Made by a program: the position numbers and the translations under genes | In this document: in pieces, positions 6,442-12,208 of the stretch | Layout of the letters: every line of letters begins with the position of its first letter | Numbering within the stretch: position 1 is the stretch's first letter | Notes under the pieces: model-generated | What the model saw: the letters and a program-made list of their open reading frames with translations, nothing else | Database searches by the model: none | Told to the model about the DNA's origin: nothing | Assembly: GCA_034440255.1 (NCBI GenBank) | Contig: JAWXBU010000194.1 | Span: 1-12,208, forward strand | DNA length: 12,208 nt | Direction of reading: 5' to 3' | Source of the DNA: JAEUIA01 sp034440255 | GTDB taxonomy: Bacteria; Planctomycetota; UBA1135; GCA-002686595

Positions 6442-7301
6442 AACGCTTCGCACTACATTCGGTGATGCGACTCTCTGTCCCGCTCGTGATCGCGCTCGCG
6501 CTCAATTCGTGCGCAGGTTGGACGCGTTGGCCGTGGGGCACCACGCAACGTTGGCCGGGCGCGATGGAGAATGCAGTCGATCCGCTGCCGCCCGGCGAAG
6601 CGCACTTGTTCGAAGAAGGCCCCGAGGAAGTGCTCGTCCTGCGCCACGCCGATCCGGTCAAAGTTCGCCCGACGGGACTTTCGGCCGGTTATCCGCTGAC
6701 TTTTTACCGCAAGAGCGTGCGTGTCCACGCCGGTTCGGAAGTGTCGAGCGCTCCGGGCGGCCGCATCGAAGTCTTGTGGTCGAACGGAAATTCGATCGTG
6801 TTGTTCGACGGCGGCGCGGGCGTCGTCGGTTCGCCTTCGAAAGGTCAGTCGAGCTTCATCTTCCTGAATTGCGAGCGCGCTCGCATCGAATTGAAGGAAG
6901 CCGATCAGATCGAATTGATGGCCGGAGCGCGTCTCTCGGCTTCCACGGGTCCGTTCACGCTCGAGCGCACGCGATCCGACGTGTTGCGCGTGTCGAACCA
7001 GTCGAAGGGTGTCGGCGAAGTGCTCTTCCGCGACGCCGCGATCCGCCTCGATCCCGGTCAAGAAGTCGACCTCGCGCTGCTCTCCGCCGGTGGCAAACCG
7101 ATGCAGGTCGACAGCGGCCAAAAAATGGTCGAGGGCGCTGGCTACACAGTGCGTTGGTCGGGTTCCGTCGATGCAGTGCGCGAAGGCCACACCGTGCGCG
7201 TGCGCGCGCTCGGCGACAACGAGATCCAAGCCAACGGCGTGCATCTGCGGCTCGAAAAGGACGAAGTCGCGCGCTTCGAAGGTCTCGGCGGAAGCCGTTA
7301 G
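6438..7301 (+). CDS. Putative lipoprotein of unknown function, perhaps FecR-like beta fold
   Basis: I do not recognise this 287-residue protein. A lipoprotein signal is clear: basic start, hydrophobic core at about 11-22, then LNSC with Cys25 as the likely lipidated residue. Ala follows the Cys, so sorting to the outer membrane is expected in a diderm. The mature part has a Trp-rich start (about 28-40), a Pro-rich stretch (48-60), then mostly beta-strand sequence from about 64 to 282. IEVLWSNGNSIVLFDGG (110-126) and LDPGQEVDL (204-212) recall FecR or LysM-linked beta domains, where an L-x-PGQ turn is common, but this is weak evidence. The GTG start is supported by AAGGA (6427-6431) 6 bases upstream and by the 4-base overlap with accC; an ATG at 6465 is the alternative. 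It sits between fatty-acid and nucleotide-sugar genes, which suggests an envelope role. Confidence 0.8.
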   Translation: MKRFALHSVMRLSVPLVIALALNSCAGWTRWPWGTTQRWPGAMENAVDPLPPGEAHLFEEGPEEVLVLRHADPVKVRPTGLSAGYPLTFYRKSVRVHAGSEVSSAPGGRIEVLWSNGNSIVLFDGGAGVVGSPSKGQSSFIFLNCERARIELKEADQIELMAGARLSASTGPFTLERTRSDVLRVSNQSKGVGEVLFRDAAIRLDPGQEVDLALLSAGGKPMQVDSGQKMVEGAGYTVRWSGSVDAVREGHTVRVRALGDNEIQANGVHLRLEKDEVARFEGLGGSR

Positions 7302-7309
7302 GACTCGCC

Positions 7310-8281
7310 GTGACAGACGCAATCGCGCGCCCGCGCATCCTCATCACCGGCGGCGCGGGATTCCTCGGCAGTCATCTGTGTCGACGCTTCCTCACGGAGG
7401 GCTTCGAAGTGATCTGCATGGACAACCTCATCACGGGGGATGTCGCGAACGTCGAGCACCTGTTCGAGAACCGCTGGTTCCACTTCGAGCACCGCGACGT
7501 CACCGAGTACATCCACGTGACGGGCGAACTCGCCGGCATCCTGCACTTCGCTTCGCCAGCGTCGCCGATCGACTACCTCGAATTGCCGATCCAAACGCTG
7601 AAAGTCGGCTCGCTCGGCACGCACAAAGTGCTGGGTTTGGCGCACGCCAAGAAGGCGCGTTTTCTGCTCGCTTCGACGTCTGAGTGCTACGGCGATCCGC
7701 TCGTCCATCCGCAGAGCGAAGAGTACTGGGGCAACGTGAATCCGGTCGGTCCGCGCGGCGTGTACGACGAGGCCAAGCGTTTCGCCGAAGCGATGACGAT
7801 GGCGTACCACCGCTTCCACAAGGTCGACACGCGCATCGTGCGCATCTTCAACACGTACGGTCCGCGCATGCGGTTGCGCGACGGTCGCGCGTTGCCGGCG
7901 TTCATGGGACAAGCGCTCGCCGGTGAACCGCTCACGGTGTTCGGCGACGGCTCGCAGACGCGCTCGTTCTGCTACGTCGACGATCTCGTCGAAGGTATCT
8001 GGCGCCTCTACAACTCCGACGAACACTTGCCGGTGAACATCGGCAATCCGCGCGAGATGACGATCCTGCAGTTCGCCGAGGCGGTACTCAGGACTACCGG
8101 TTCGAAGTCCAAGATCGCGTTCAAACCGCTGCCCGTCGACGATCCCAAAGTGCGCAGACCCGACATCACGAAAGCGCAACGACTGTTCGCGTGGGAGCCC
8201 AAAGTCGGGCTCGACGAAGGGCTGATGCGCACGTTCGAGTACTTCCGCGGCAAGCTCGAGTCGCCTTCGAGGGGGAGCTGA
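7310..8281 (+). CDS. uxs: NAD-dependent SDR enzyme, probable UDP-glucuronate decarboxylase (UDP-xylose synthase)
   Basis: The likely reaction is decarboxylation of UDP-glucuronate to UDP-xylose with bound NAD, feeding polysaccharide or glycan synthesis. The 323-residue protein is an extended short-chain dehydrogenase. It has GGAGFLGSHL (14-23) for NAD, acidic Asp38 of the second strand, and HFASPASPIDY (79-89), which is highly typical of the UXS group. STSECYGDP (122-130) and VYDEAKRFAE (151-160) supply the catalytic Ser/Thr, Tyr152 and Lys156, and RIFNTYGPRM (178-187) and GDGSQTRSFCYVDD (212-225) bind the sugar nucleotide. The GTG start follows AGGA (7300-7303) by 6 bases, and the gap from the lipoprotein gene is 8 bases. 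glmS starts 3 bases after its stop. A dTDP-glucose 4,6-dehydratase or other epimerase is possible, but the ASPASP and YDEAKR motifs favour UXS. Confidence 0.85.
   Translation: MTDAIARPRILITGGAGFLGSHLCRRFLTEGFEVICMDNLITGDVANVEHLFENRWFHFEHRDVTEYIHVTGELAGILHFASPASPIDYLELPIQTLKVGSLGTHKVLGLAHAKKARFLLASTSECYGDPLVHPQSEEYWGNVNPVGPRGVYDEAKRFAEAMTMAYHRFHKVDTRIVRIFNTYGPRMRLRDGRALPAFMGQALAGEPLTVFGDGSQTRSFCYVDDLVEGIWRLYNSDEHLPVNIGNPREMTILQFAEAVLRTTGSKSKIAFKPLPVDDPKVRRPDITKAQRLFAWEPKVGLDEGLMRTFEYFRGKLESPSRGS
8271..8277 (+). promoter_or_regulatory. Strong ribosome binding site of glmS
   Basis: GGGGGAG lies 7 bases before the glmS ATG, inside the last codons of the preceding gene. It is the strongest Shine-Dalgarno-like site in the window and fixes the glmS start. 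It leaves no room for a glmS ribozyme, which would occupy well over 100 bases of leader. Confidence 0.6.
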
Positions 8282-8284
8282 ATC

Positions 8285-10129
8285 ATGTGCGGCATCGTCG
8301 GCGCACTCGTGCGCAACGGATCGGTTTCGGAAGGTCTGATCGAAGGTCTGCGGTTGCTCGAGTACCGCGGCTACGACTCGGCCGGGATCGCGCTCATGGA
8401 TGCCTCGGGCATCACGATCCGACGCAAGGCCGGGCGCATCGAGAACCTCGAAGCCGAACTGAAAGCTGCCGGTGAGTCGTATGCGAAGGCGGGCATCGGT
8501 CACACACGCTGGGCGACGCACGGCGTCCCGAGCGACACGAACGCGCATCCGCACACCGATTCCGAGAGTCGCGTCGCGCTCGTGCACAACGGAATCATCG
8601 AGAATTACGCCGATTTGAAGGCCGAACTCGTCGCGGCTGGCGTGCGTTTCTCGTCGGACACGGACACCGAAGTCTTGGCGCACATGATCGGTCGCGAACT
8701 TTCGCGCGGCAGCGATCTGTTGCAAGCGGTGCTCGCGAGTTTGCGCCGCGTGCGCGGCTACTACGCGATCGCAGCACTCACGAAGACGCCGGACGGCGCG
8801 CGACTCGTGTGCGCTCGACAAGGTCCACCGCTCGCGGTCGCCGTCACGAAGGACGCTGCTTATCTCGCTTCCGACGTGCTCGCGTTGATCAAGTACACGC
8901 GCGACGTCGTGTTCCTCGAGGACGGCGATGTCGCCGATCTCGCGCTCGGTCGCGTGAACGTCTTCAAGATCGACGGCACGCCCGTCGTACGCAAAGCCAA
9001 GCACGTCGAGTGGGATCCCGAAGAGGCGGGCAAGGGCACGTTCCCGCACTTCATGTTGAAGGAGATCCACGAGCAGCCCGACGTGCTCGCCAACACGGCC
9101 TTCGAGAAGGTGAACGAAGAACTCGGCGACGTCGATTTCAAGGCGCAGGGCTTCGGCGACGCCGACTTGCGCGGGATCGAGCGTATCGCGATCGTCGCGT
9201 GCGGCACCGCTCTGCACGCGGGGTACATCGCGCGCTATCTGTTCGAAGGCCTGGCGCGCATCGCGGTCGACATCGATTACGCAAGCGAGTTCCGCTATCG
9301 CGATCCGGTGTTGGCGCGCAACACCTTGGCGCTCGCGATCTCGCAGTCGGGCGAAACGGCCGACACGTTGGCCGCGTTGCGGAAAGCGAAGGAGTTGGGC
9401 GCGCGCACCGCGTCGATCTGCAATGTCGCCGGCAGCACGCTCGTGCGCGAAGCCGACGCCACGATCCTCACGAAGGCCGGCCCCGAGATCGGTGTCGCCA
9501 GCACGAAGGCTTTCACCGCACAAGTCGCGGCCGCATTCATGCTCGCCGTGCGACTCGCGCGCGCGCGCGGCGTGATCACTCCCGCGAAGGGGCGCGAACT
9601 CGTCCGAGAATTGCGCCTCCTGCGCCCGCGCATGGAGCAGATGTTGGGCGAGCGTGCCGTGCGCGAAGTTCACGAAATCGCCGAAAAAAACCAGCATCAG
9701 AAGGGCTTCCTCTTCCTCGGCCGCGGCATCAATTATCCGGTCGCGCTCGAGGGCGCGCTGAAGTTGAAGGAGATCAGCTACGTGCACGCCGAAGGCTATC
9801 CGGCCGGCGAGATGAAGCACGGACCGATCGCACTCATCGAACCCTCGATGTCGATCGTGGTGATCAACTCGAAAGGTCACGTTGCCGAAAAAGTGCGCTC
9901 GAACATCGAGCAGGTGCGCGCGCGCGGCGGTCGCGTGATCGCGATCGGTTCCGACGCGCCCAGTTGGGATCTGTCGGACGAGCGGGTCGAAGTGCCCGAT
10001 TCCAGCGAGTGGCTGTCGCCGATCCTGAACGTGATCCCGCTGCAATTGCTCGCCTACCACATGGCCAGTTTGAAAGGTTGCGACATCGACAAGCCGCGCA
10101 ACTTGGCCAAGAGTGTCACGGTCGAGTGA
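8285..10129 (+). CDS. glmS: Glutamine-fructose-6-phosphate aminotransferase (isomerising)
   Basis: GlmS makes glucosamine 6-phosphate from fructose 6-phosphate and glutamine, the entry step to UDP-GlcNAc for peptidoglycan and lipid A. The 614-residue length is normal. The N-terminal glutaminase domain starts MCGIVG with Cys2 as nucleophile after Met removal, followed by EYRGYDSAG (26-34), GHTRWATHG (72-80) and HNGIIENY (101-108). Two SIS sugar-isomerase domains follow: ACGTALHAG (305-313) and SQSGETADT (353-361) in the first, then GRGINYPVALEGALKLKEIS (479-498) and HAEGYPAGEMKHGPIALI (501-518) in the second. The C-terminus is the conserved KPRNLAKSVTVE (603-614). Its start codon is 3 bases after the uxs stop, so it is almost certainly in the same transcript. 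A very long minus-strand open frame opposite it is a codon-bias artefact. Confidence 0.98.
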   Translation: MCGIVGALVRNGSVSEGLIEGLRLLEYRGYDSAGIALMDASGITIRRKAGRIENLEAELKAAGESYAKAGIGHTRWATHGVPSDTNAHPHTDSESRVALVHNGIIENYADLKAELVAAGVRFSSDTDTEVLAHMIGRELSRGSDLLQAVLASLRRVRGYYAIAALTKTPDGARLVCARQGPPLAVAVTKDAAYLASDVLALIKYTRDVVFLEDGDVADLALGRVNVFKIDGTPVVRKAKHVEWDPEEAGKGTFPHFMLKEIHEQPDVLANTAFEKVNEELGDVDFKAQGFGDADLRGIERIAIVACGTALHAGYIARYLFEGLARIAVDIDYASEFRYRDPVLARNTLALAISQSGETADTLAALRKAKELGARTASICNVAGSTLVREADATILTKAGPEIGVASTKAFTAQVAAAFMLAVRLARARGVITPAKGRELVRELRLLRPRMEQMLGERAVREVHEIAEKNQHQKGFLFLGRGINYPVALEGALKLKEISYVHAEGYPAGEMKHGPIALIEPSMSIVVINSKGHVAEKVRSNIEQVRARGGRVIAIGSDAPSWDLSDERVEVPDSSEWLSPILNVIPLQLLAYHMASLKGCDIDKPRNLAKSVTVE

Positions 10130-10168
10130 CTGCCGTGTCTGTTGGTCTCAGTACAGTTTTCGCGTACC

Positions 10169-10786
10169 GTGGCAATTCACTTGTGGTTCGATAGTTCCGA
10201 GAAGCGCAAGGTGATGGAGCGCGCAAGGCAGGTCGTTCCGATGGCCTCGACGATCGCATTTGGGTGGGATGAGGACATCGACAGGCTCGCCCGTGAATCT
10301 CATGTGGACTGGCCACTCATGGACCCGTGGAACTATTGGATACTCACGGTTGCGTGTGCTGGCACATCCTTCGTCAGGGCATTTGACGGCTCCTACGGTC
10401 GAGCTCCAATCGACACCATGGGACGGCTGAGTCTGTTCAGAGCCATACACGCAGGCGGAGTGCAAGTAGGTTCCGAATCCGACAGGTTTCTCAAGCGCTT
10501 CCCGTCGATGGATCCGTCACGGGTTCCGATGCGTGAATGGAAGCGAATCACGGAGCAGCGACTGTCCACGGCTCTCAACGACGACATGAAGTTCGTCGGA
10601 TTCACACCGCCGGTCCAGCCTGTGGCCGTCGACATGATGGTCAAGTCTGGACTCTGGGTCTGGCTGAATGTTCAGGAACGAGTGGCTAGTGTGGACGCGC
10701 CCCGGCTTCGAGAGAAATTCATCAAGCAGGCGGGTGGAATGATCTGGTATGAGTTTCAGGGGCAGTGGGAGGAGTCACAGTCGTGA
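10169..10786 (+). CDS. Trp-rich hypothetical protein, no recognised family
   Basis: I recognise no family. From GTG 10169 the protein has 205 residues; a TTG at 10142 and an ATG at 10214 are alternatives, and none has a strong ribosome site. No signal peptide or clear membrane span is seen, so it is probably cytoplasmic. It contains ten tryptophans, about four times a usual share, clustered in DWPLMDPWNYWIL, LWVWLN and the end (IWYEFQGQW). The middle AFDGSYGRAPIDTMGRLSLF is polar and glycine-containing. Codon use differs from the neighbours: ATA, AGA and several AGG codons appear, and third positions are less G/C-biased, which hints at later acquisition. It fits between glmS (39 bases after its stop) and the epimerase gene, whose start is 10 bases on, so it may be co-transcribed. 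The open frame is intact along its whole length. Confidence 0.65.
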   Translation: MAIHLWFDSSEKRKVMERARQVVPMASTIAFGWDEDIDRLARESHVDWPLMDPWNYWILTVACAGTSFVRAFDGSYGRAPIDTMGRLSLFRAIHAGGVQVGSESDRFLKRFPSMDPSRVPMREWKRITEQRLSTALNDDMKFVGFTPPVQPVAVDMMVKSGLWVWLNVQERVASVDAPRLREKFIKQAGGMIWYEFQGQWEESQS

Positions 10787-10796
10787 CTGAACTGAA

Positions 10797-11741
10797 GTGC
10801 AGCGAGTCCTAGTCACCGGCGGAGCGGGTTTCATCGGCAGCCACGTCGCGACCGCGTTGATCGCACGCGGCGATCACGTCACGGTCCTCGACAACTTGAA
10901 CGACTTCTACGATCCGGCGCTCAAGCGCGAGAACGCGCGTGGTTTGCGTGGTGCGACGATCGTCACGGGCGATATCCGCGACGAGAATCTCGTCTCACGC
11001 TTGTTCACGGAGGGGGAGTTCGACGGCGTGATCCACTTGGCCGCGATGGCGGGCGTCAGGCCATCGTTGCTCGATCCGTTGCACTATCAAGACGTCAACG
11101 TACGCGGCACGGTTATCTTGCTGGAAGAGCTGAAAAAGCGGCCGAAATCGCGGTTCGTCTTCGCCTCGAGCTCGAGCGTGTACGGTTCGAACGACAAGGT
11201 TCCATTCGAGGAAACCGACGACATCCATCATCCGGTTTCGCCTTATGCAGCGACGAAGCGCGCTGGTGAATTGTTGTGCTACACGCACCACCACCTGTAC
11301 GGGATCCCGACGACTGCCTTGCGCTTCTTCACCGTGTACGGTCCGAAGCAACGGCCCGAGATGGCGATCCACAAGTTCGTGAAGGCGGCGTTCGAGAAGA
11401 AGCCGATCCCGTTCTTTGGCGACGGTTCGACGCGGCGCGATTACACGTACGTCGATGACATCGTCGACGGTGTGGTGAAGTCGCTCGACCACTGCGCGGG
11501 GTACGAGATCTACAACCTCGGTGAGTCGGCGACCACGAGTTTGTCGGAGTTGGTGTCGATCATCGGCGAAGCGACGGGCGAGAAGCCAATCCTCGACAAG
11601 CAACCGATGCAACCGGGTGACGTGCTGATCACCTACGCGGACGTGTCGAAGGCGAAACGCATGCTCGGCTACGATCCGAAGGTGCCCGTGCGCGAGGGGA
11701 TCGAACGGTTCGTGCGCTGGTACCGCAGTCGGGCTGTCTGA
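10797..11741 (+). CDS. NAD-dependent SDR epimerase, probable UDP-glucuronate 4-epimerase
   Basis: The likely reaction is interconversion of UDP-glucuronate and UDP-galacturonate for envelope polysaccharide. The 314-residue protein is an extended SDR with GGAGFIGSH (8-16), the Asp32 strand VLDNLNDFYDP (30-40), and LAAMAGVRPSL (81-91). ASSSSVYG (123-130) and YAATKRAGE (150-158) supply the catalytic Ser, Tyr150 and Lys154, with RFFTVYGPKQRPEMAI (176-191) and RRDYTYVDD (213-221) at the sugar-nucleotide site. The DNLNDFYDP and GPKQRPEMA patterns are typical of UDP-glucuronate or UDP-galacturonate epimerases rather than GalE. The GTG start gives the usual N-terminus immediately before the Rossmann loop, although the ribosome site is poor; GGAGG at 10769-10773 is too far. 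A dTDP-glucose dehydratase or GalE-like role is the alternative. Confidence 0.85.
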   Translation: MQRVLVTGGAGFIGSHVATALIARGDHVTVLDNLNDFYDPALKRENARGLRGATIVTGDIRDENLVSRLFTEGEFDGVIHLAAMAGVRPSLLDPLHYQDVNVRGTVILLEELKKRPKSRFVFASSSSVYGSNDKVPFEETDDIHHPVSPYAATKRAGELLCYTHHHLYGIPTTALRFFTVYGPKQRPEMAIHKFVKAAFEKKPIPFFGDGSTRRDYTYVDDIVDGVVKSLDHCAGYEIYNLGESATTSLSELVSIIGEATGEKPILDKQPMQPGDVLITYADVSKAKRMLGYDPKVPVREGIERFVRWYRSRAV

Positions 11742-11785
11742 CCACGGATTGGCGGGCCCGTGCGATATGCGGCAGACTGAAAGTC

Positions 11786-12076
11786 ATGAGACCCAGTGAT
11801 TCTGTCTGGAAGCGTCGGGACGACATACTCCGGCTAGCCGCGCGCCACGGAGCGCGCAACGTGCGCGTTTTCGGCTCCGTCGCGCGCGGGCAGGACGACG
11901 AGGACAGCGACGTCGATCTCCTCGTCGACATGGACCCCGGACGGAGCCTGCTCGATCTGGGTGGCCTCAGTTCGGACCTGGAGGCGCTCCTCGACCGGCG
12001 GGTGGACATCGTCACGATGGCTGGGCTCCGCGATCGAATTCGCGAGCGAGTGCTCGGCGAGGCCAAGGCGCTGTGA
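11786..12076 (+). CDS. mntA: MntA-type minimal nucleotidyltransferase antitoxin
   Basis: This 96-residue protein is a minimal nucleotidyltransferase of the DNA polymerase beta fold. In HEPN/MNT (type VII) toxin-antitoxin pairs, MntA neutralises the HEPN toxin by adding AMP to a tyrosine. The active site is GSVARG (30-35) and SDVDLLVD (41-48), with metal ligands Asp42, Asp44 and the third, Asp74, in RRVDIV (71-76), so catalysis looks intact. The ATG start follows GAAAG by a few bases. The next gene's GTG overlaps its stop by 4 bases, the usual linkage of these pairs. It lies 44 bases after the epimerase gene and probably has its own promoter, though none was recognised. Confidence 0.9.
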   Translation: MRPSDSVWKRRDDILRLAARHGARNVRVFGSVARGQDDEDSDVDLLVDMDPGRSLLDLGGLSSDLEALLDRRVDIVTMAGLRDRIRERVLGEAKAL

Positions 12077-12208
12077 GGGATCCGAAGGAGCGCATCCGCG
12101 ACATCCTCGAGGCCATCGCGAACATCGAACGATACGCCGCGCAAGGACGGTCCGCATTCGACCGGGACGAACTGATCCGATCCTGGTGTGTCCGTCAGCT
12201 CGAGATCC
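12073..12208 (+). CDS. hepT: HepT-like HEPN ribonuclease toxin, N-terminal fragment cut by window end
   Basis: Only 45 codons are present before the window ends. The sequence RIRDILEAIANIERY (7-21) with WCVRQLEI at the end is the typical first helices of HepT (DUF86) toxins, in which the RQLEI segment runs on to the IGEA motif. HepT proteins are HEPN-domain RNases that are toxic unless AMPylated by the partner MntA. The catalytic Arg-x4-His-x-Tyr motif would lie beyond the edge, so activity cannot be judged here. The GTG start overlaps the mntA stop by 4 bases (GTGA). The partner and the order antitoxin then toxin support the call. Confidence 0.8.
   Translation, partial: MRDPKERIRDILEAIANIERYAAQGRSAFDRDELIRSWCVRQLEI

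Noticed and set aside
5314..6453. A 379-codon minus-strand open frame opposite accC
   Set aside because: It has no motif and the opposite strand is an unmistakable biotin carboxylase; it is a composition artefact.
8282..8284. A possible glmS ribozyme before glmS
   Set aside because: The preceding gene ends 3 bases before the start codon, and no ribozyme core was noticed in it; this riboswitch is mainly found in Firmicutes.
7298..10060. A 920-codon minus-strand open frame opposite uxs and glmS
   Set aside because: Its protein is rich in Arg, His, Asp and Val with no recognisable domain, and it mirrors two certain genes. Strong third-position G/C bias removes stops from this frame.
10117..10137. 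CACGG / CCGTG stem at the glmS stop
   Set aside because: A 5-base stem with an 11-base loop spanning the stop codon and no T-run is not convincing.
11742..11785. CACGG / CCGTG repeat after the epimerase gene as a terminator
   Set aside because: The stem is only 5 bases with a long loop and no T-run, well within chance.

Overview
The window is GC-rich bacterial chromosome, densely coded, with strong G/C at third codon positions. GTG starts are common and many junctions overlap by 4 bases or leave gaps under 10 bases. A secreted C-terminal processing protease with HEAT-like repeats and a lipoprotein with a lipobox suggest a diderm environmental bacterium. A planctomycete or similar lineage would fit, but that is a guess from style. 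No rRNA, tRNA, CRISPR array or insertion sequence was seen.

Layout. Bases 1-110 are non-coding and hold a 22-base perfect palindrome just past the end of the first gene. A large exported S41 protease lies on the minus strand (111-2627). A divergent gap (2628-2844) with three successive inverted repeats separates it from moaC. Every later gene is on the plus strand. moaC (molybdenum cofactor) overlaps asd (aspartate-semialdehyde dehydrogenase) by 4 bases. After a 99-base gap comes a tight five-gene run: accB and accC (biotin carrier and biotin carboxylase of acetyl-CoA carboxylase), an unrecognised lipoprotein, a UDP-glucuronate decarboxylase-like enzyme (UDP-xylose synthase) and glmS (glucosamine-6-phosphate synthase). 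Next are a Trp-rich unknown gene with different codon use, a UDP-glucuronate 4-epimerase-like enzyme, and a MntA/HepT-type toxin-antitoxin pair whose toxin runs off the right edge.

How it may work together. accBC start malonyl-CoA and fatty-acid synthesis. glmS makes the amino-sugar precursor for peptidoglycan and lipid A. The two sugar-nucleotide enzymes probably both draw on UDP-glucuronate, giving UDP-xylose and UDP-galacturonate. asd feeds diaminopimelate and lysine. Most of the plus-strand run therefore supplies envelope precursors (inference), with an uncharacterised lipoprotein in the middle. The protease probably works in the periplasm on envelope proteins.

No clearly new system is visible. 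The best leads are the HEAT-plus-Ca-loop protease, the lipoprotein in the acc/sugar operon, the structured moaC leader and the Trp-rich orphan gene.
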